A stretch of DNA of 64,000 nt, taken from positions 2,046,001 through 2,110,000 of the forward strand of contig NZ_CP113529.1 in the NCBI RefSeq assembly GCF_026723865.1. The letters run 5' to 3'. The notes below the pieces were generated by a model that worked only from the letters and a program-made list of their open reading frames with translations, ran no database searches and was not told the DNA's origin. This stretch comes from Mycobacterium sp. Aquia_216. Its GTDB lineage: Bacteria > Actinomycetota > Actinomycetes > Mycobacteriales > Mycobacteriaceae. This document shows positions 45,286-53,384 of the stretch, one piece after another (within the stretch, counting starts at the first letter, position 1; the number at the start of each line of letters is the position of its first letter). The position numbers and the translations under genes are program-made.

Positions 45286-46053
45286 ATGGAGATCAACGGG
45301 AAGAAGGTCGTCGTCATCGGCGGCGCGTCGGGCATGGGTCGTGCCAGCGCCGAGCTGCTGCACGAACGGGGCGCGGATGTCGCGGTGCTCGACCGCGAGG
45401 GCTCCGACGGGAAGACTGTTGCCGAGGGCATCGGCGGTACCTTCCTCCCGGTCGACGTCACCGACTTCGCCGGCACCGAGCAAACATTGCAGACCGCGGT
45501 GGACAAGCTCGGCGGACTTCACGTCATCATCACCACTGCCGGTGGCGGTATCGCAAAGCGGACGCTGACCAAGTCGGGACCCCATGACCTCGAATCTTTC
45601 CAATCCGTCATCGACCTCAACCTGATCGCCACCTTCAACATCAGCCGGCTGGCCGCCGCACACATGGCCAAGAACGAGCCTGAAGACCCCGATACCGGCG
45701 AGCGCGGCGTCATCATCAACACCGCTTCGATTGCGGCCTTCGAAGGCCAGATCGGGCAGGTCGCCTACACCGCCGCCAAAGCGGGGATTGCCGGGATGTG
45801 CCTGACGATGGCCCGTGACCTGGGCTCGGTCGGCATCCGAGTGCTCGGTATCGCCCCGAGCCTGTTTGCCACCGGGTTGACCAAGGGCATTCCGGACGAA
45901 TTCGCTTCGGCGCTGACCAAGGACGCGGCTTTCCCGAAGCGCCTCGGCCGGCCCGAGGAGTACGCCAAGTTGGTGGCGGCCATCGTGGACAACCCGATGC
46001 TCAACGGCCAATGCCTGCGGCTGGACGCGGGACAGCGGTTCGCGCCCAAGTAG
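45286..46053 (+). CDS. SDR resembling 3-hydroxyacyl-CoA dehydrogenase type II (HSD17B10-like)
   Basis: A 255-residue SDR: GGASGMGRASAELLHERGAD (cofactor site), TTAGGGIAKRT replacing the usual NNAG, NTASIAAFEGQIGQVAYTAA continuing to KAG (YxxxK), and a C-terminal RLDAGQRFAPK. The FEGQxGQxAYxAxKxG pattern and the length are those of type II 3-hydroxyacyl-CoA dehydrogenases, so oxidation of a 3-hydroxyacyl-CoA or hydroxysteroid is likely. AAAGGAG eight bases upstream supports the ATG. Placed between ligB and fadE22, with a strong hairpin after its stop. Confidence 0.85.
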   Translation: MEINGKKVVVIGGASGMGRASAELLHERGADVAVLDREGSDGKTVAEGIGGTFLPVDVTDFAGTEQTLQTAVDKLGGLHVIITTAGGGIAKRTLTKSGPHDLESFQSVIDLNLIATFNISRLAAAHMAKNEPEDPDTGERGVIINTASIAAFEGQIGQVAYTAAKAGIAGMCLTMARDLGSVGIRVLGIAPSLFATGLTKGIPDEFASALTKDAAFPKRLGRPEEYAKLVAAIVDNPMLNGQCLRLDAGQRFAPK

Positions 46054-46109
46054 AGACCCACGACAGGGGCCCGCAACCGGTCCACGCGCAATAAGTACAC
46101 TCTTTAGTC

Positions 46110-46142
46110 AGCCGCCCCGTTCTCCCTCGGAGCGGGGCGGCT
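46110..46142 (+). terminator. GC-rich hairpin after the SDR gene
   Basis: AGCCGCCCCG (46110-46119) and CGGGGCGGCT (46133-46142) are perfect ten-base arms, with an inner CTCC/GGAG stem. It lies 56 bases after the SDR stop and 49 bases before fadE22. There is no T-run, consistent with mycobacterial intrinsic terminators or a 5' leader structure of fadE22. Confidence 0.65.
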
Positions 46143-46191
46143 AACCACCCGGCGACGGTGCGGGGCGGGTGCTGGCGCGAGGAGGTCCCCC

Positions 46192-48357
46192 ATGGGTATC
46201 GCACTTACCGACGACCATCGCGAGCTCGCCGAGGTCGCTCGCGCTTTCTTGACTTCGCAGAAGGCGCGCCCCGCGGCGCGCGCGCTGCTGGACAGCCCCG
46301 ATGAGAGCCGGCCCACATTCTGGCCCGACATCGCCGAACTCGGCTGGCTCGGCCTGCACGTCGAGGAGGAGCACGGCGGGTCAGGCTACGGGTTACCCGA
46401 ACTCGTGGTGGTGATCGAAGAGCTCGGCCGCGCGGTCGCCCCCGGGCCGTTCGTGCCGACGGTGATCGCATCGGCGGTGATCGCCAAAGACGGTACAGCC
46501 GAACAAAAGTCACGGTTCCTGCCCGCCCTGATCGATGGGAGCGTCACCGCGGGGATCGGCCTGGACGGCCGGGTACAAGTCAAAGACGGTATCGCCGACG
46601 GCGAAGCCGGTGTCGTGTTGGGCGCCGGACTCGCCGAGCTGCTGCTGATCACGGCCGGCGACGACGTTCTGCTGTTAGACCGCGGGCGGGCCGGTGTATC
46701 GGTCGACGTGCCCGAGAATCTCGACCCGACTCGGCGTTCCGGACGTGTCCGCCTGGACAACGTCAGCGTCAGTTCCGACGACATCGTTGCGGGGGCGCGG
46801 GAATCGGCGCTGGCCCGGACGCGGACATTGCTGGCCGCCGAGGCGGTGGGTGGAGCATCCGACTGCGTCGATGCCGCCGTCGACTACGCCAAGGTCCGCC
46901 AGCAGTTCGGCCGCACCATCGCCACCTTCCAGGCGGTGAAGCACCATTGCGCGAACATGCTCGTTGCCGTCGAGTCGGCAACGGCCGCGGTCTGGGACGC
47001 CTCGCGTGCGGCGTCAGAGGACGAAGCGCAGTTCCGTCTGATCGCCGCAGTTGCTGCGGCACTGGCATTTCCGGCGTATGCCCGCAATGCCGAACTCAAC
47101 ATTCAGGTGCACGGCGGCATCGGCTTCACCTGGGAGCACGACGCCCATTTGCATCTGCGTCGGGCGCTCGTGACGTCGGCGCTGTTCGGTGGTGACACGC
47201 CGGCCGCCGACGTGTTCGAACGCACCGCGGCGGGCGCCGTCCGGGAAAACAGCCTGGATCTGCCGCCCGAGGCCGAGGAACTGCGCACCCGGATTCACGC
47301 TGACGCCGCCGAGCTGGCCGCCCTGGACAAGCAGGCCCAGCGCGACAAGCTGATCGCGACCGGCTATGTGATGCCGCACTGGCCCAAGCCGTGGGGCCTG
47401 GCCGCCGACGCGGTGGAGCAGCTGGTGATCGAGGAAGAGTTCCGCGCGGCCGGCATCAAGCGCCCGGACTACGGCATCACCGGATGGGTGATCCTCACCC
47501 TGATCCAGCACGGAACTGACTGGCAAATCGAAAGATTCGTCGAGAAGGCGTTGCGCAAAGATGAGATCTGGTGCCAATTGTTCTCCGAACCCGAGGCCGG
47601 CTCGGATGCGGCGTCCATCAAGACCAAGGCCACCAGGGTCGAGGGCGGCTGGAAGATCAACGGCCAAAAGGTGTGGACCAGCGGGGCCCACTACTGCGCA
47701 CGCGGCCTGGCCACGGTGCGCACCGACCCGGATGCGCGCAAGCACGCCGGCATCACCACGGTGATCGTCGATATGAAGGCGCCCGAGGTCGAGGTGCGGC
47801 CGCTGCGGCAGATCACCGGAGGCTCGGACTTCAACGAGGTGTTCTTCAACGACCTGTTCGTTCCCGACGAAGACGTCGTCGGGACGCCCAACTCGGGGTG
47901 GACCGTCGCGCGGGCGACGCTTGGCAACGAGCGGGTCAGCATCGGCGGCAGCGGCTCGTTCTATGAAGGGTTGGCGACCGCGCTGGTAGAGCTGGCCCAG
48001 CAGCACGCAGATCGGCTGGCGGGCAGCAATATTCGGGTCGGGTCTTACCTTGCCAACGAGACCGCACTGCGTCTGCTCAACCTGCGTCGGGTGGCCCGCA
48101 GTGTCGAAGGCGCGGGCCCGGGCCCGGAAGGCAACGTCACCAAACTGAAGCTCGCCGAGCACATGGTGGAGGGCGCCGCGATCATGGCCGCCCTGACCGG
48201 ACCCGAGGTCGCACTGGTCGACGGGGCCGGCGCGGCGCCGGGTCGGCTGATTATGGGTGCGCGCGGCATGGCGATCGCCGGCGGTACCTCGGAAGTCACC
48301 CGAAATCAGATCGCCGAGCGGATTCTCGGCATGCCACGCGACCCGCTGATCAACTAA
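46192..48357 (+). CDS. fadE22: Tandem acyl-CoA dehydrogenase FadE22
   Basis: A 721-residue protein, the length of M. tuberculosis FadE22 (Rv3061c), made of two acyl-CoA dehydrogenase units in one chain. The first (about 1-370) has EEHGGSGYGLPELVVVIEEL and IQVHGGIGFTWEHD; the second (about 400-721) has LFSEPEAGSDAASIKTKATR, WKINGQKVWTSGAHY and the C-terminal GGTSEVTRNQIAERILGMPR. Both halves keep FAD-binding features, so the product resembles a fused alpha2beta2-type dehydrogenase of the kind that acts on steroid side chains, with one half possibly structural. The stop overlaps the convergent DUF35 gene by four bases. Confidence 0.93.
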   Translation: MGIALTDDHRELAEVARAFLTSQKARPAARALLDSPDESRPTFWPDIAELGWLGLHVEEEHGGSGYGLPELVVVIEELGRAVAPGPFVPTVIASAVIAKDGTAEQKSRFLPALIDGSVTAGIGLDGRVQVKDGIADGEAGVVLGAGLAELLLITAGDDVLLLDRGRAGVSVDVPENLDPTRRSGRVRLDNVSVSSDDIVAGARESALARTRTLLAAEAVGGASDCVDAAVDYAKVRQQFGRTIATFQAVKHHCANMLVAVESATAAVWDASRAASEDEAQFRLIAAVAAALAFPAYARNAELNIQVHGGIGFTWEHDAHLHLRRALVTSALFGGDTPAADVFERTAAGAVRENSLDLPPEAEELRTRIHADAAELAALDKQAQRDKLIATGYVMPHWPKPWGLAADAVEQLVIEEEFRAAGIKRPDYGITGWVILTLIQHGTDWQIERFVEKALRKDEIWCQLFSEPEAGSDAASIKTKATRVEGGWKINGQKVWTSGAHYCARGLATVRTDPDARKHAGITTVIVDMKAPEVEVRPLRQITGGSDFNEVFFNDLFVPDEDVVGTPNSGWTVARATLGNERVSIGGSGSFYEGLATALVELAQQHADRLAGSNIRVGSYLANETALRLLNLRRVARSVEGAGPGPEGNVTKLKLAEHMVEGAAIMAALTGPEVALVDGAGAAPGRLIMGARGMAIAGGTSEVTRNQIAERILGMPRDPLIN

Positions 48358-48728
48358 CGGACCGGCGCGGGCGCTGGTCGGCCGGCGGCCGGCGCGAACA
48401 ACGGCGCCCCACCGGCGCCCTTCTCGGACCGGATACTGACCGGCATCCCGCATGCCACCGAATCCGGTTCGCAGTCAACGATATTGGCGGCTACGCGGAG
48501 CCCGGCTTGTTCGGCCAGCTCGACGATGGCGATCACGTAGGGGACCGGGATCTCCGGGTTGTACGGATGATGGTTGACCGTGTAGGTAAACACCGTGCCC
48601 TGTCCGGAAATCGGTCGGGCGACCAGCGCCCCGCCACAGTCGCGGCATGCTCCGGCCGCGGGGTGCACCCAGCGCGAGCAATCGTCGCAATGCTCGATGA
48701 GCAGCTGTGATGTCGACTCGGCTGACAC
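48354..48728 (-). CDS. DUF35 OB-fold/zinc-ribbon acyl-CoA-associated protein
   Basis: A 124-residue protein with an N-terminal rubredoxin-like zinc ribbon (HCDDCSRWVHPAAGACRDCG, Cys-x2-Cys twice) followed by an OB-fold (GQGTVFTYTVNHHPYNPEIP). DUF35 proteins bind CoA and act as partners of thiolase-like enzymes; for example ChsH2 with the aldolase Ltp2 in cholesterol side-chain breakdown. GTG 48728 is preferred, with TTG two codons earlier possible. Divergent from a thiolase-like gene across about 60 bases, so the two probably form one complex. Confidence 0.85.
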   Translation of the reverse strand: MSAESTSQLLIEHCDDCSRWVHPAAGACRDCGGALVARPISGQGTVFTYTVNHHPYNPEIPVPYVIAIVELAEQAGLRVAANIVDCEPDSVACGMPVSIRSEKGAGGAPLFAPAAGRPAPAPVR

Positions 48729-48793
48729 GGGCAATACAGTACACTCAATTCGTTCTAATGCGTGCGACGGGTTCGGTCTGACGGGCGGTGCAG

Positions 48794-49987
48794 ATGACGT
48801 ATTTCGAGAAAGACGCGATCGTGTCCGGTATCGGCATTTCCCGCATCGGCCGCCGGACCGGCATCCCGGGGCGGGATCTGACTATGGAGGCGGTGCGCGG
48901 CGCTATCGCCGACGCCGGCTTGGACCCGGCAGACATCGACGGAATCGCGACGTTGGGTGACACGCCTGCCGAAGAGGTGAATGTCGAACTGCGGATCGAG
49001 GCGGCCGACTGCGGCAGCGGCTTCGGCACCGGCGGACTCTTGAGTCCGGTGATGTCGGCGTGCCGCGCGGTGTCCGAAAAACGCGCCCGGCATGTGGTGG
49101 TGTACCGGACCATCCAAATGCTCGGCGGCACGGTGCCGGTCAAGCAGCAGGAGAACGCGCCCGCTCCGCCGCTGGCGCGGATGTTCGAAACGGCCGAGGG
49201 CGCAGAGCGACCCGCTGTCGGCGCGATGGACGACATCAACGATCTGGTTGCGGCCCAAGCATATTCCGCCGCGAACTGGTTGGCGTTGAACTGTCGTCGC
49301 CACATGGAGCTGTACGGAACCACCAAGGAGCAGCTGGGTTGGTTGGCGTTGAACGGCAGGCGCAACGCCGCGCTGAATCCGCTTGCGGTGTACCGCGAGC
49401 CGATGACGATGGCCGACTACCTGGGGGCGCGGCCGGTGTCGACGCCGTTCGGGCTGCTGGACTGCGATGTGCCCATCGACGGCTCGATCGCGGTAGTGGT
49501 GTCGAACGCCGAGTACGGGCCCGACTGTCCGAACCGGCCGGTGCGGGTGGAGGCGATCGGTGGGTCCGACGGTGCCGGTGGGTGGTTCCACCGCGACGAC
49601 TACCCGAAGATGGCGATGTCGGATGCGACCGCGCAGATGTGGTCGCGTACCGATCTGAAACCCACCGACCTGGCGCTCGCCCAGCTGTACGACGGCTTCA
49701 CCTATCTCACCATCGCCTGGCTGGAAGCCCTGGGGATTTGCGGTGACGGCGAGGCCGGCCCATTCGTCGAGGGCGGTACGCGGATCGCCCGCGACGGGCA
49801 ATTGCCGCTGAACACTTACGGCGGTCAACTCTCGGCGGGGCGCATGCACGGCTACTGGGCGCTACACGAAGGATGTCTGCAGTTGCGCGGAGATGCGGGG
49901 GAGCGGCAGGTGTCGCAGCGCCCCGAGGTCGCCGTCGTTACCGTGGGTGGGGGTCCGGTCGCGGGTTGCATGCTGCTCAGCTGTTGA
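48794..49987 (+). CDS. Thiolase-like protein (lipid-transfer/SCPx type), likely DUF35 partner
   Basis: A 397-residue thiolase-fold protein. The region where thiolases carry their nucleophilic Cys reads ADCGSGFGTGGLLSPVMSAC and does not match the NxxCxSG pattern, as in Ltp-type aldolases and non-thiolytic relatives. Other segments include AQLYDGFTYLTIAWLEALGI, an Ltp-like Tyr region, and the C-terminal AVVTVGGGPVAGCMLL. With the divergent DUF35 gene it is likely to make a DUF35-thiolase complex that cleaves a hydroxyacyl-CoA side chain by retro-aldol chemistry. ATG 48794; a GTG two codons earlier is possible. I do not recall this pair at this position in M. tuberculosis. Confidence 0.8.
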   Translation: MTYFEKDAIVSGIGISRIGRRTGIPGRDLTMEAVRGAIADAGLDPADIDGIATLGDTPAEEVNVELRIEAADCGSGFGTGGLLSPVMSACRAVSEKRARHVVVYRTIQMLGGTVPVKQQENAPAPPLARMFETAEGAERPAVGAMDDINDLVAAQAYSAANWLALNCRRHMELYGTTKEQLGWLALNGRRNAALNPLAVYREPMTMADYLGARPVSTPFGLLDCDVPIDGSIAVVVSNAEYGPDCPNRPVRVEAIGGSDGAGGWFHRDDYPKMAMSDATAQMWSRTDLKPTDLALAQLYDGFTYLTIAWLEALGICGDGEAGPFVEGGTRIARDGQLPLNTYGGQLSAGRMHGYWALHEGCLQLRGDAGERQVSQRPEVAVVTVGGGPVAGCMLLSC

Positions 49988-50008
49988 GAAGGACTGTGGG
50001 AGAGCAGT

Positions 50009-51481
50009 ATTGAGGTTCAGGTAAGCTCCACCCCGCCCGCGGGCGGGACAAAAAAGCTGGCTTCGACAATTGCCCGGCGCATCGAGGCGGACATCGTGCG
50101 CCGCGGCTGGCCCGTCGGAGAATCGCTGGGCTCCGAACACGCGCTGCAACAGCGCTACGGGGTGAGTCGGTCGGTGCTGCGGGAGGCCGTTCGCCTGGTC
50201 GAGCACCATCAGGTGGCCCGGATGCGTCGCGGACCGGGCGGCGGGCTGCTGATCAGTGAACCCGATGCGGGGCCCGCGACTCGGGCCGTGGTGATTTATC
50301 TCGAATACCTCGGCACCACCCTCCCTGATCTGCTCAACGCGCGGCTGGTGCTCGAACCGTTGGCCGCCTCGCTCGCGGCGGAGCGGATCGACGAAGCCGG
50401 CATCGAGCGGTTGCGCGGGGTGCTGCGTGCGGAGGAACAGTGGCGGCCAGGTCTTCCGCCGCCGCGAGACGAATTCCACATCGCGCTGGCGGAGCAGTCG
50501 AAAAACCCTGTCCTGCAACTGTTTATCGACGTACTAATGAGGCTTACCACCCGGTATGCGCTGCGGTCGCGGACCGAGTCGGCAACCGAGGCCATCGAGG
50601 CGCTCGACTATATGCACCACGACCACTCCGAAATCGTTGCCGCTGTCACCGCAGGCGATTCCGCTCGCGCCATGACGCTGAGCGAGCGACACGTCGAAGC
50701 GGTGAACGCCTGGCTGCAAGAGCATCACCCGCGCACGGGCGGCGACGTGCGAACCGGCCGCAGACGCGACCCCGTCGACGGGGACGTCCCACGCGGCAAG
50801 TTGGCCGAGGGGCTGGCGGCCACCATCGGCGACGAGATCGGCTCCGGCGGCTGGCAGGCCGGTTCGGTCTTCGGCACCGAGACCGCCTTGCTGGAGCGCT
50901 ACCGGGTGAGCCGCGCGGTGTTGCGCGAAGCGGTGCGGCTGCTCGAATATCACTCGGTCGCGCAGATGCGCCGTGGACCCGGCGGCGGGCTGGTCGTCAC
51001 GAAGCCCCATGCGCAAGCCAGCATCGACACCATCGCGCTGTACCTGCAATTCCGAAAGCCGAGCCGCGAAGACCTGCGTTGCGTTCGGGACGTCATCGAG
51101 ATCGACAACGTCGCCAAGGTCGTCAAACGGCGCGCCGAGCCTGAGGTGGTGGCCTTCCTGCACACCCATCGGTCCGCGCTCGACGCCACCTCGGACACCG
51201 CTGACGATGTGCGCCAGGCGGCATCCGAGGAATCGCGGTTCCACCACGGACTGGCGCAACTGGCCGGCAACGCGCTGTTGGACCTGTTCCTCCGGATCAT
51301 CGTGGAGTTGTTTCGTCGGCACTGGTCCAGCACCGGGCAGGAGCCGCCGGCGCGGGACGACGTCGTTGCCGTCGAGCACGCGCATCTGCGGATTCTCGAC
51401 GCGATCGTGGCCGGCGACGACAGCTTGGCGCGCTACCGCGTTCGGCGTCATCTCGACGCCGCCGCCTCCTGGTGGCTGTGA
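50009..51481 (+). CDS. Double-domain GntR/FadR regulator with ATT start
   Basis: 490 residues, two GntR units in one chain. Each has a winged HTH (RYGVSRSVLREAVRLVEHHQ near residue 50; RYRVSRAVLREAVRLLEYHS near 300) followed by a FadR-type helical ligand domain. The first HTH begins KLASTIARRIEADIVRRGW, so the GTG at 50096 would remove part of it; upstream in frame there is no ATG/GTG/TTG, but ATT at 50009 has GGGAGAG four bases before it and gives 490 residues, which I recall as the length of the M. tuberculosis ortholog Rv3060c. The TTG one base later is out of frame. Starts 21 bases after the thiolase-like gene. Confidence 0.85.
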   Translation: MEVQVSSTPPAGGTKKLASTIARRIEADIVRRGWPVGESLGSEHALQQRYGVSRSVLREAVRLVEHHQVARMRRGPGGGLLISEPDAGPATRAVVIYLEYLGTTLPDLLNARLVLEPLAASLAAERIDEAGIERLRGVLRAEEQWRPGLPPPRDEFHIALAEQSKNPVLQLFIDVLMRLTTRYALRSRTESATEAIEALDYMHHDHSEIVAAVTAGDSARAMTLSERHVEAVNAWLQEHHPRTGGDVRTGRRRDPVDGDVPRGKLAEGLAATIGDEIGSGGWQAGSVFGTETALLERYRVSRAVLREAVRLLEYHSVAQMRRGPGGGLVVTKPHAQASIDTIALYLQFRKPSREDLRCVRDVIEIDNVAKVVKRRAEPEVVAFLHTHRSALDATSDTADDVRQAASEESRFHHGLAQLAGNALLDLFLRIIVELFRRHWSSTGQEPPARDDVVAVEHAHLRILDAIVAGDDSLARYRVRRHLDAAASWWL

Positions 51482-51639
51482 CGAGCGTCTGGACTATCCG
51501 AGGCCGGTTCGTGATCACTTTCCTGCATAGGGAACGCGCGCGCGGGGTACTGGGATGAGTAATGGGGCGCGGGGGTACGTGACAGGACGGCCGGTCCAGC
51601 AGGGGGTTGGCATTGGTAATGGAAAGCGGGAGCGCCGAG

Positions 51640-52605
51640 ATGATCAGGGGCACGGAGGACGGGTGTCAAGGCTTCGTTCACTCCGCGCTCCTCTATTACT
51701 CGCAACGGGAGTACCTGGACGCCGTGGTGGCCTTCGTGCTCGAGGGTTTGGCGATGGACGAGCCGGTACTCGTCGCGGTGCCCGGCGACTATCTGAGTTT
51801 GCTACGCGAGGCGCTGGGTGGCGAGGGCTCGACCGCCGGACTGCAGCTGGTCGACATCGTCGAGGCGGCCCGCAACCCGAGTCGGTTTCTGGCGCTGGAG
51901 GGCGCCTTTGTCGAGGAGAACGCCGACCGGCGCGCGCGCATTGTCAGCCAAATTTTCTGGCCCGGTCGTCGTGCGGACGAATTTTTGGCCTGCATGCAGC
52001 ATGAGGCGCTGGTCAACAGTGCGTTTGAAGGTCGCCAGCTGACCGCGCTGTGTCTCTACGACGCGGAACGACTGGACGGGGACGTGCTGGCCGGGGCCCG
52101 TGCGACTCATCCGTTGCTGTGGAAATGCGGTTCGCTGCAACACAGCGCCGACTACGCGCCGGATGACGTGCTGGCACAGTGCAATCAGCCGCTGCCCGCT
52201 AACCCGGGTGCCGTCACATACATGGTCAGGAAATCCGCCGACCTGCGGCCGGCGCGGTCGTTCGCCGTCAACTACGCGGGTTGGGTCGGACTGTCCCAGG
52301 ACGGCATCGAAGATCTGCAACTGGTCGCCACCGAGCTGGCCACCAATAGCCTGATGTACACCGACGGCGCCTGCCGGCTGGCCTTTTGGCGCGACGACGA
52401 CCATCTGGTGTGCGAGGCGCGCGACAGTGGGCGGCTCGACGATCCGCTGGTGGGACGTCTGGACCCGGGCCCGACCGGCCCGGCCAGCCGCGGTCTGTTT
52501 CTGGTTAACGCCATCTCGGATCTGGTGCGCACGCACACCGCGAGCACCGGGACGACGATTCAGGCGTACCTGCGGTTGAATTCCTCGGCCCGGCCGATCA
52601 GCTGA
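51640..52605 (+). CDS. MEDS-domain plus HATPase regulator (RsbA-like anti-sigma/sensor)
   Basis: A 321-residue soluble protein with an N-terminal MEDS (methanogen/methylotroph DcmR sensory) domain (ALLYYSQREYLDAVVAFVLE, then PVLVAVPGDYLSLL) and a C-terminal GHKL ATPase of the serine-kinase anti-sigma kind: N-box ELATNSLMY, CEARDSGRLDDPL and SRGLFLVNAISDLVRTHT. This is the RsbA-like architecture in actinobacteria that modulates stress sigma factors of the SigB/SigF group. ATG 51640 has GGGAG seven bases upstream; the frame is open to a TTG at 51607. A hairpin separates it from the convergent peptide genes, one of which has a sigma-F-like promoter. Confidence 0.85.
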   Translation: MIRGTEDGCQGFVHSALLYYSQREYLDAVVAFVLEGLAMDEPVLVAVPGDYLSLLREALGGEGSTAGLQLVDIVEAARNPSRFLALEGAFVEENADRRARIVSQIFWPGRRADEFLACMQHEALVNSAFEGRQLTALCLYDAERLDGDVLAGARATHPLLWKCGSLQHSADYAPDDVLAQCNQPLPANPGAVTYMVRKSADLRPARSFAVNYAGWVGLSQDGIEDLQLVATELATNSLMYTDGACRLAFWRDDDHLVCEARDSGRLDDPLVGRLDPGPTGPASRGLFLVNAISDLVRTHTASTGTTIQAYLRLNSSARPIS

Positions 52606-52612
52606 ACGAGAG

Positions 52613-52648
52613 GCGGCCCGCCAGGAACCGAGGTCCCTGGCCGGCCGC
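52613..52648. terminator. Bidirectional hairpin between the MEDS gene and peptide gene 1
   Basis: GCGGCC (52613-52618) pairs with GGCCGC (52643-52648), and CCAGG (52621-52625) with CCTGG (52636-52640). It begins 8 bases after the stop of the rightward gene and 13 bases after that of the leftward gene, so it may end both. Confidence 0.6.
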
Positions 52649-52660
52649 TTGCCCGAACGG

Positions 52661-52822
52661 TTAGATGCAGATGATCAGAATGCAGGTGCCACTGCCGCCG
52701 CCGACCACGGGCGCACCCGTGCCGCCCGCGGCTGTTGAGCAGCCCGGCAGGAGCAGCACCGCGGCTACGCCTGCGGCGGCCGCAACGGCCTTAACGGATT
52801 TCTTGGTGCTCTTTCCCTTCAT
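52661..52822 (-). CDS. Tiny lipoprotein-like peptide 1
   Basis: A 53-residue peptide starting MKGKSTKKSVKAVAAAAG, with a hydrophobic stretch, a lipobox-like LLLPGC (Cys28), then STAAGGTGAPVVGGG and a Cys-containing end TCILIICI. ATG 52822 has AAAGGA seven bases upstream. It is clearly homologous to the peptide at 52976-53107 (same KKxxxAVAAA, same GCSTAAGGTG). So the first part is an export signal with lipid attachment, and what is left after processing is only about 25 residues, Gly-rich and with two more Cys. No known family. Confidence 0.75.
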   Translation of the reverse strand: MKGKSTKKSVKAVAAAAGVAAVLLLPGCSTAAGGTGAPVVGGGSGTCILIICI

Positions 52823-52875
52823 AACCGTTCCTTTCGTGCACTGTTACACACATGTCAAACAATGAATAAGTGAAG

Positions 52876-52925
52876 ACGTGTCACCGATGCACATCTGAGT
52901 GAACGTACGAATTGGGGTGACACGT
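52876..52925. repeat. Ten-base inverted repeat between peptide genes 1 and 2
   Basis: ACGTGTCACC (52876-52885) and GGTGACACGT (52916-52925) are perfect inverted copies with 30 bases between. It lies about 55 bases upstream of peptide gene 1 and 50 bases downstream of peptide gene 2, so it may be an operator for gene 1 or an RNA stem at the end of gene 2. Confidence 0.5.
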
Positions 52926-52926
52926 A

Positions 52927-52958
52927 ATGCCCGGGGGGGATCACCCCGCAGCGGGCAT
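52927..52958 (-). terminator. Hairpin after peptide gene 2
   Basis: ATGCCCG (52927-52933) and CGGGCAT (52952-52958) enclose a GGGG/CCCC inner stem. It lies 18 bases beyond the stop of peptide gene 2 on the same strand, fitting a terminator without T-run. Confidence 0.55.
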
Positions 52959-52975
52959 GCGCTTAGCTCATTTGG

Positions 52976-53107
52976 CTAGACGCAAACGAGGGAGCAGCCG
53001 GTGCCACCGGCGGCTGTAGAGCACCCCGTCGGTACTAGTAACAAAGCGACCGCACCAGTCGCTGCGGCGACTGCTCTGAAGGTCTTCTTGGCATACTTCG
53101 ACTTCAT
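52976..53107 (-). CDS. Tiny lipoprotein-like peptide 2
   Basis: A 43-residue peptide: basic start MKSKYAKKTFRAVAAATG, hydrophobic AVALLLVP, then TGCSTAAGGTGCSLVCV. Cys29 is in a weak lipobox (VPTGC), and two further Cys end the peptide. ATG 53107 is preceded by GAAAGG eight bases away. It shares the start, the AVAAA core and GCSTAAGGTG with peptide 1. A sigma-F-like promoter lies 50-80 bases upstream, suggesting induction in stress or stationary phase. Mature product would be about 15 residues, which is very short for a lipoprotein and raises the possibility of a signalling or bioactive peptide. Confidence 0.75.
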   Translation of the reverse strand: MKSKYAKKTFRAVAAATGAVALLLVPTGCSTAAGGTGCSLVCV

Positions 53108-53163
53108 CGTCGAGCCTTTCCGAGAGGGGACAAGTAGTCGTTGCGGACAATGACCTCTCCGTC

Positions 53164-53190
53164 ATACCCCCTTGTTACACACGCGTAAAC
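53164..53190 (-). promoter_or_regulatory. Sigma-F-like promoter of peptide gene 2
   Basis: On the minus strand GTTT (53190-53187), 17 bases, then GGGTAT (53169-53164), matching the mycobacterial sigma-F consensus GTTT-N15-17-GGGTAY. A start of transcription near 53157 would leave a leader of about 50 bases before the ATG of peptide 2. Confidence 0.65.
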
Positions 53191-53384
53191 CGGATTTCGT
53201 GATCTTTTTCACGATTTGGTTAAAAAATTGTGTTTTGTCACATCTGCACTGGCGCAACGCAATTGAGCATCATGAAAGGCTGAACGATCTTAATCGATGC
53301 AGTTAACCCAGTTGCGTAGCCGCAGGCGGCCGAGGCGAGAGGGGTTCCCGCTATCGGCCGCCGGCATACCTAGTACTCGGAGCG

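Noticed and set aside
52665..52865. A 66-codon forward frame opposite peptide gene 1
   Set aside because: Antisense of the peptide gene, which has the better ribosome binding site, signal-like start and a homolog next to it.
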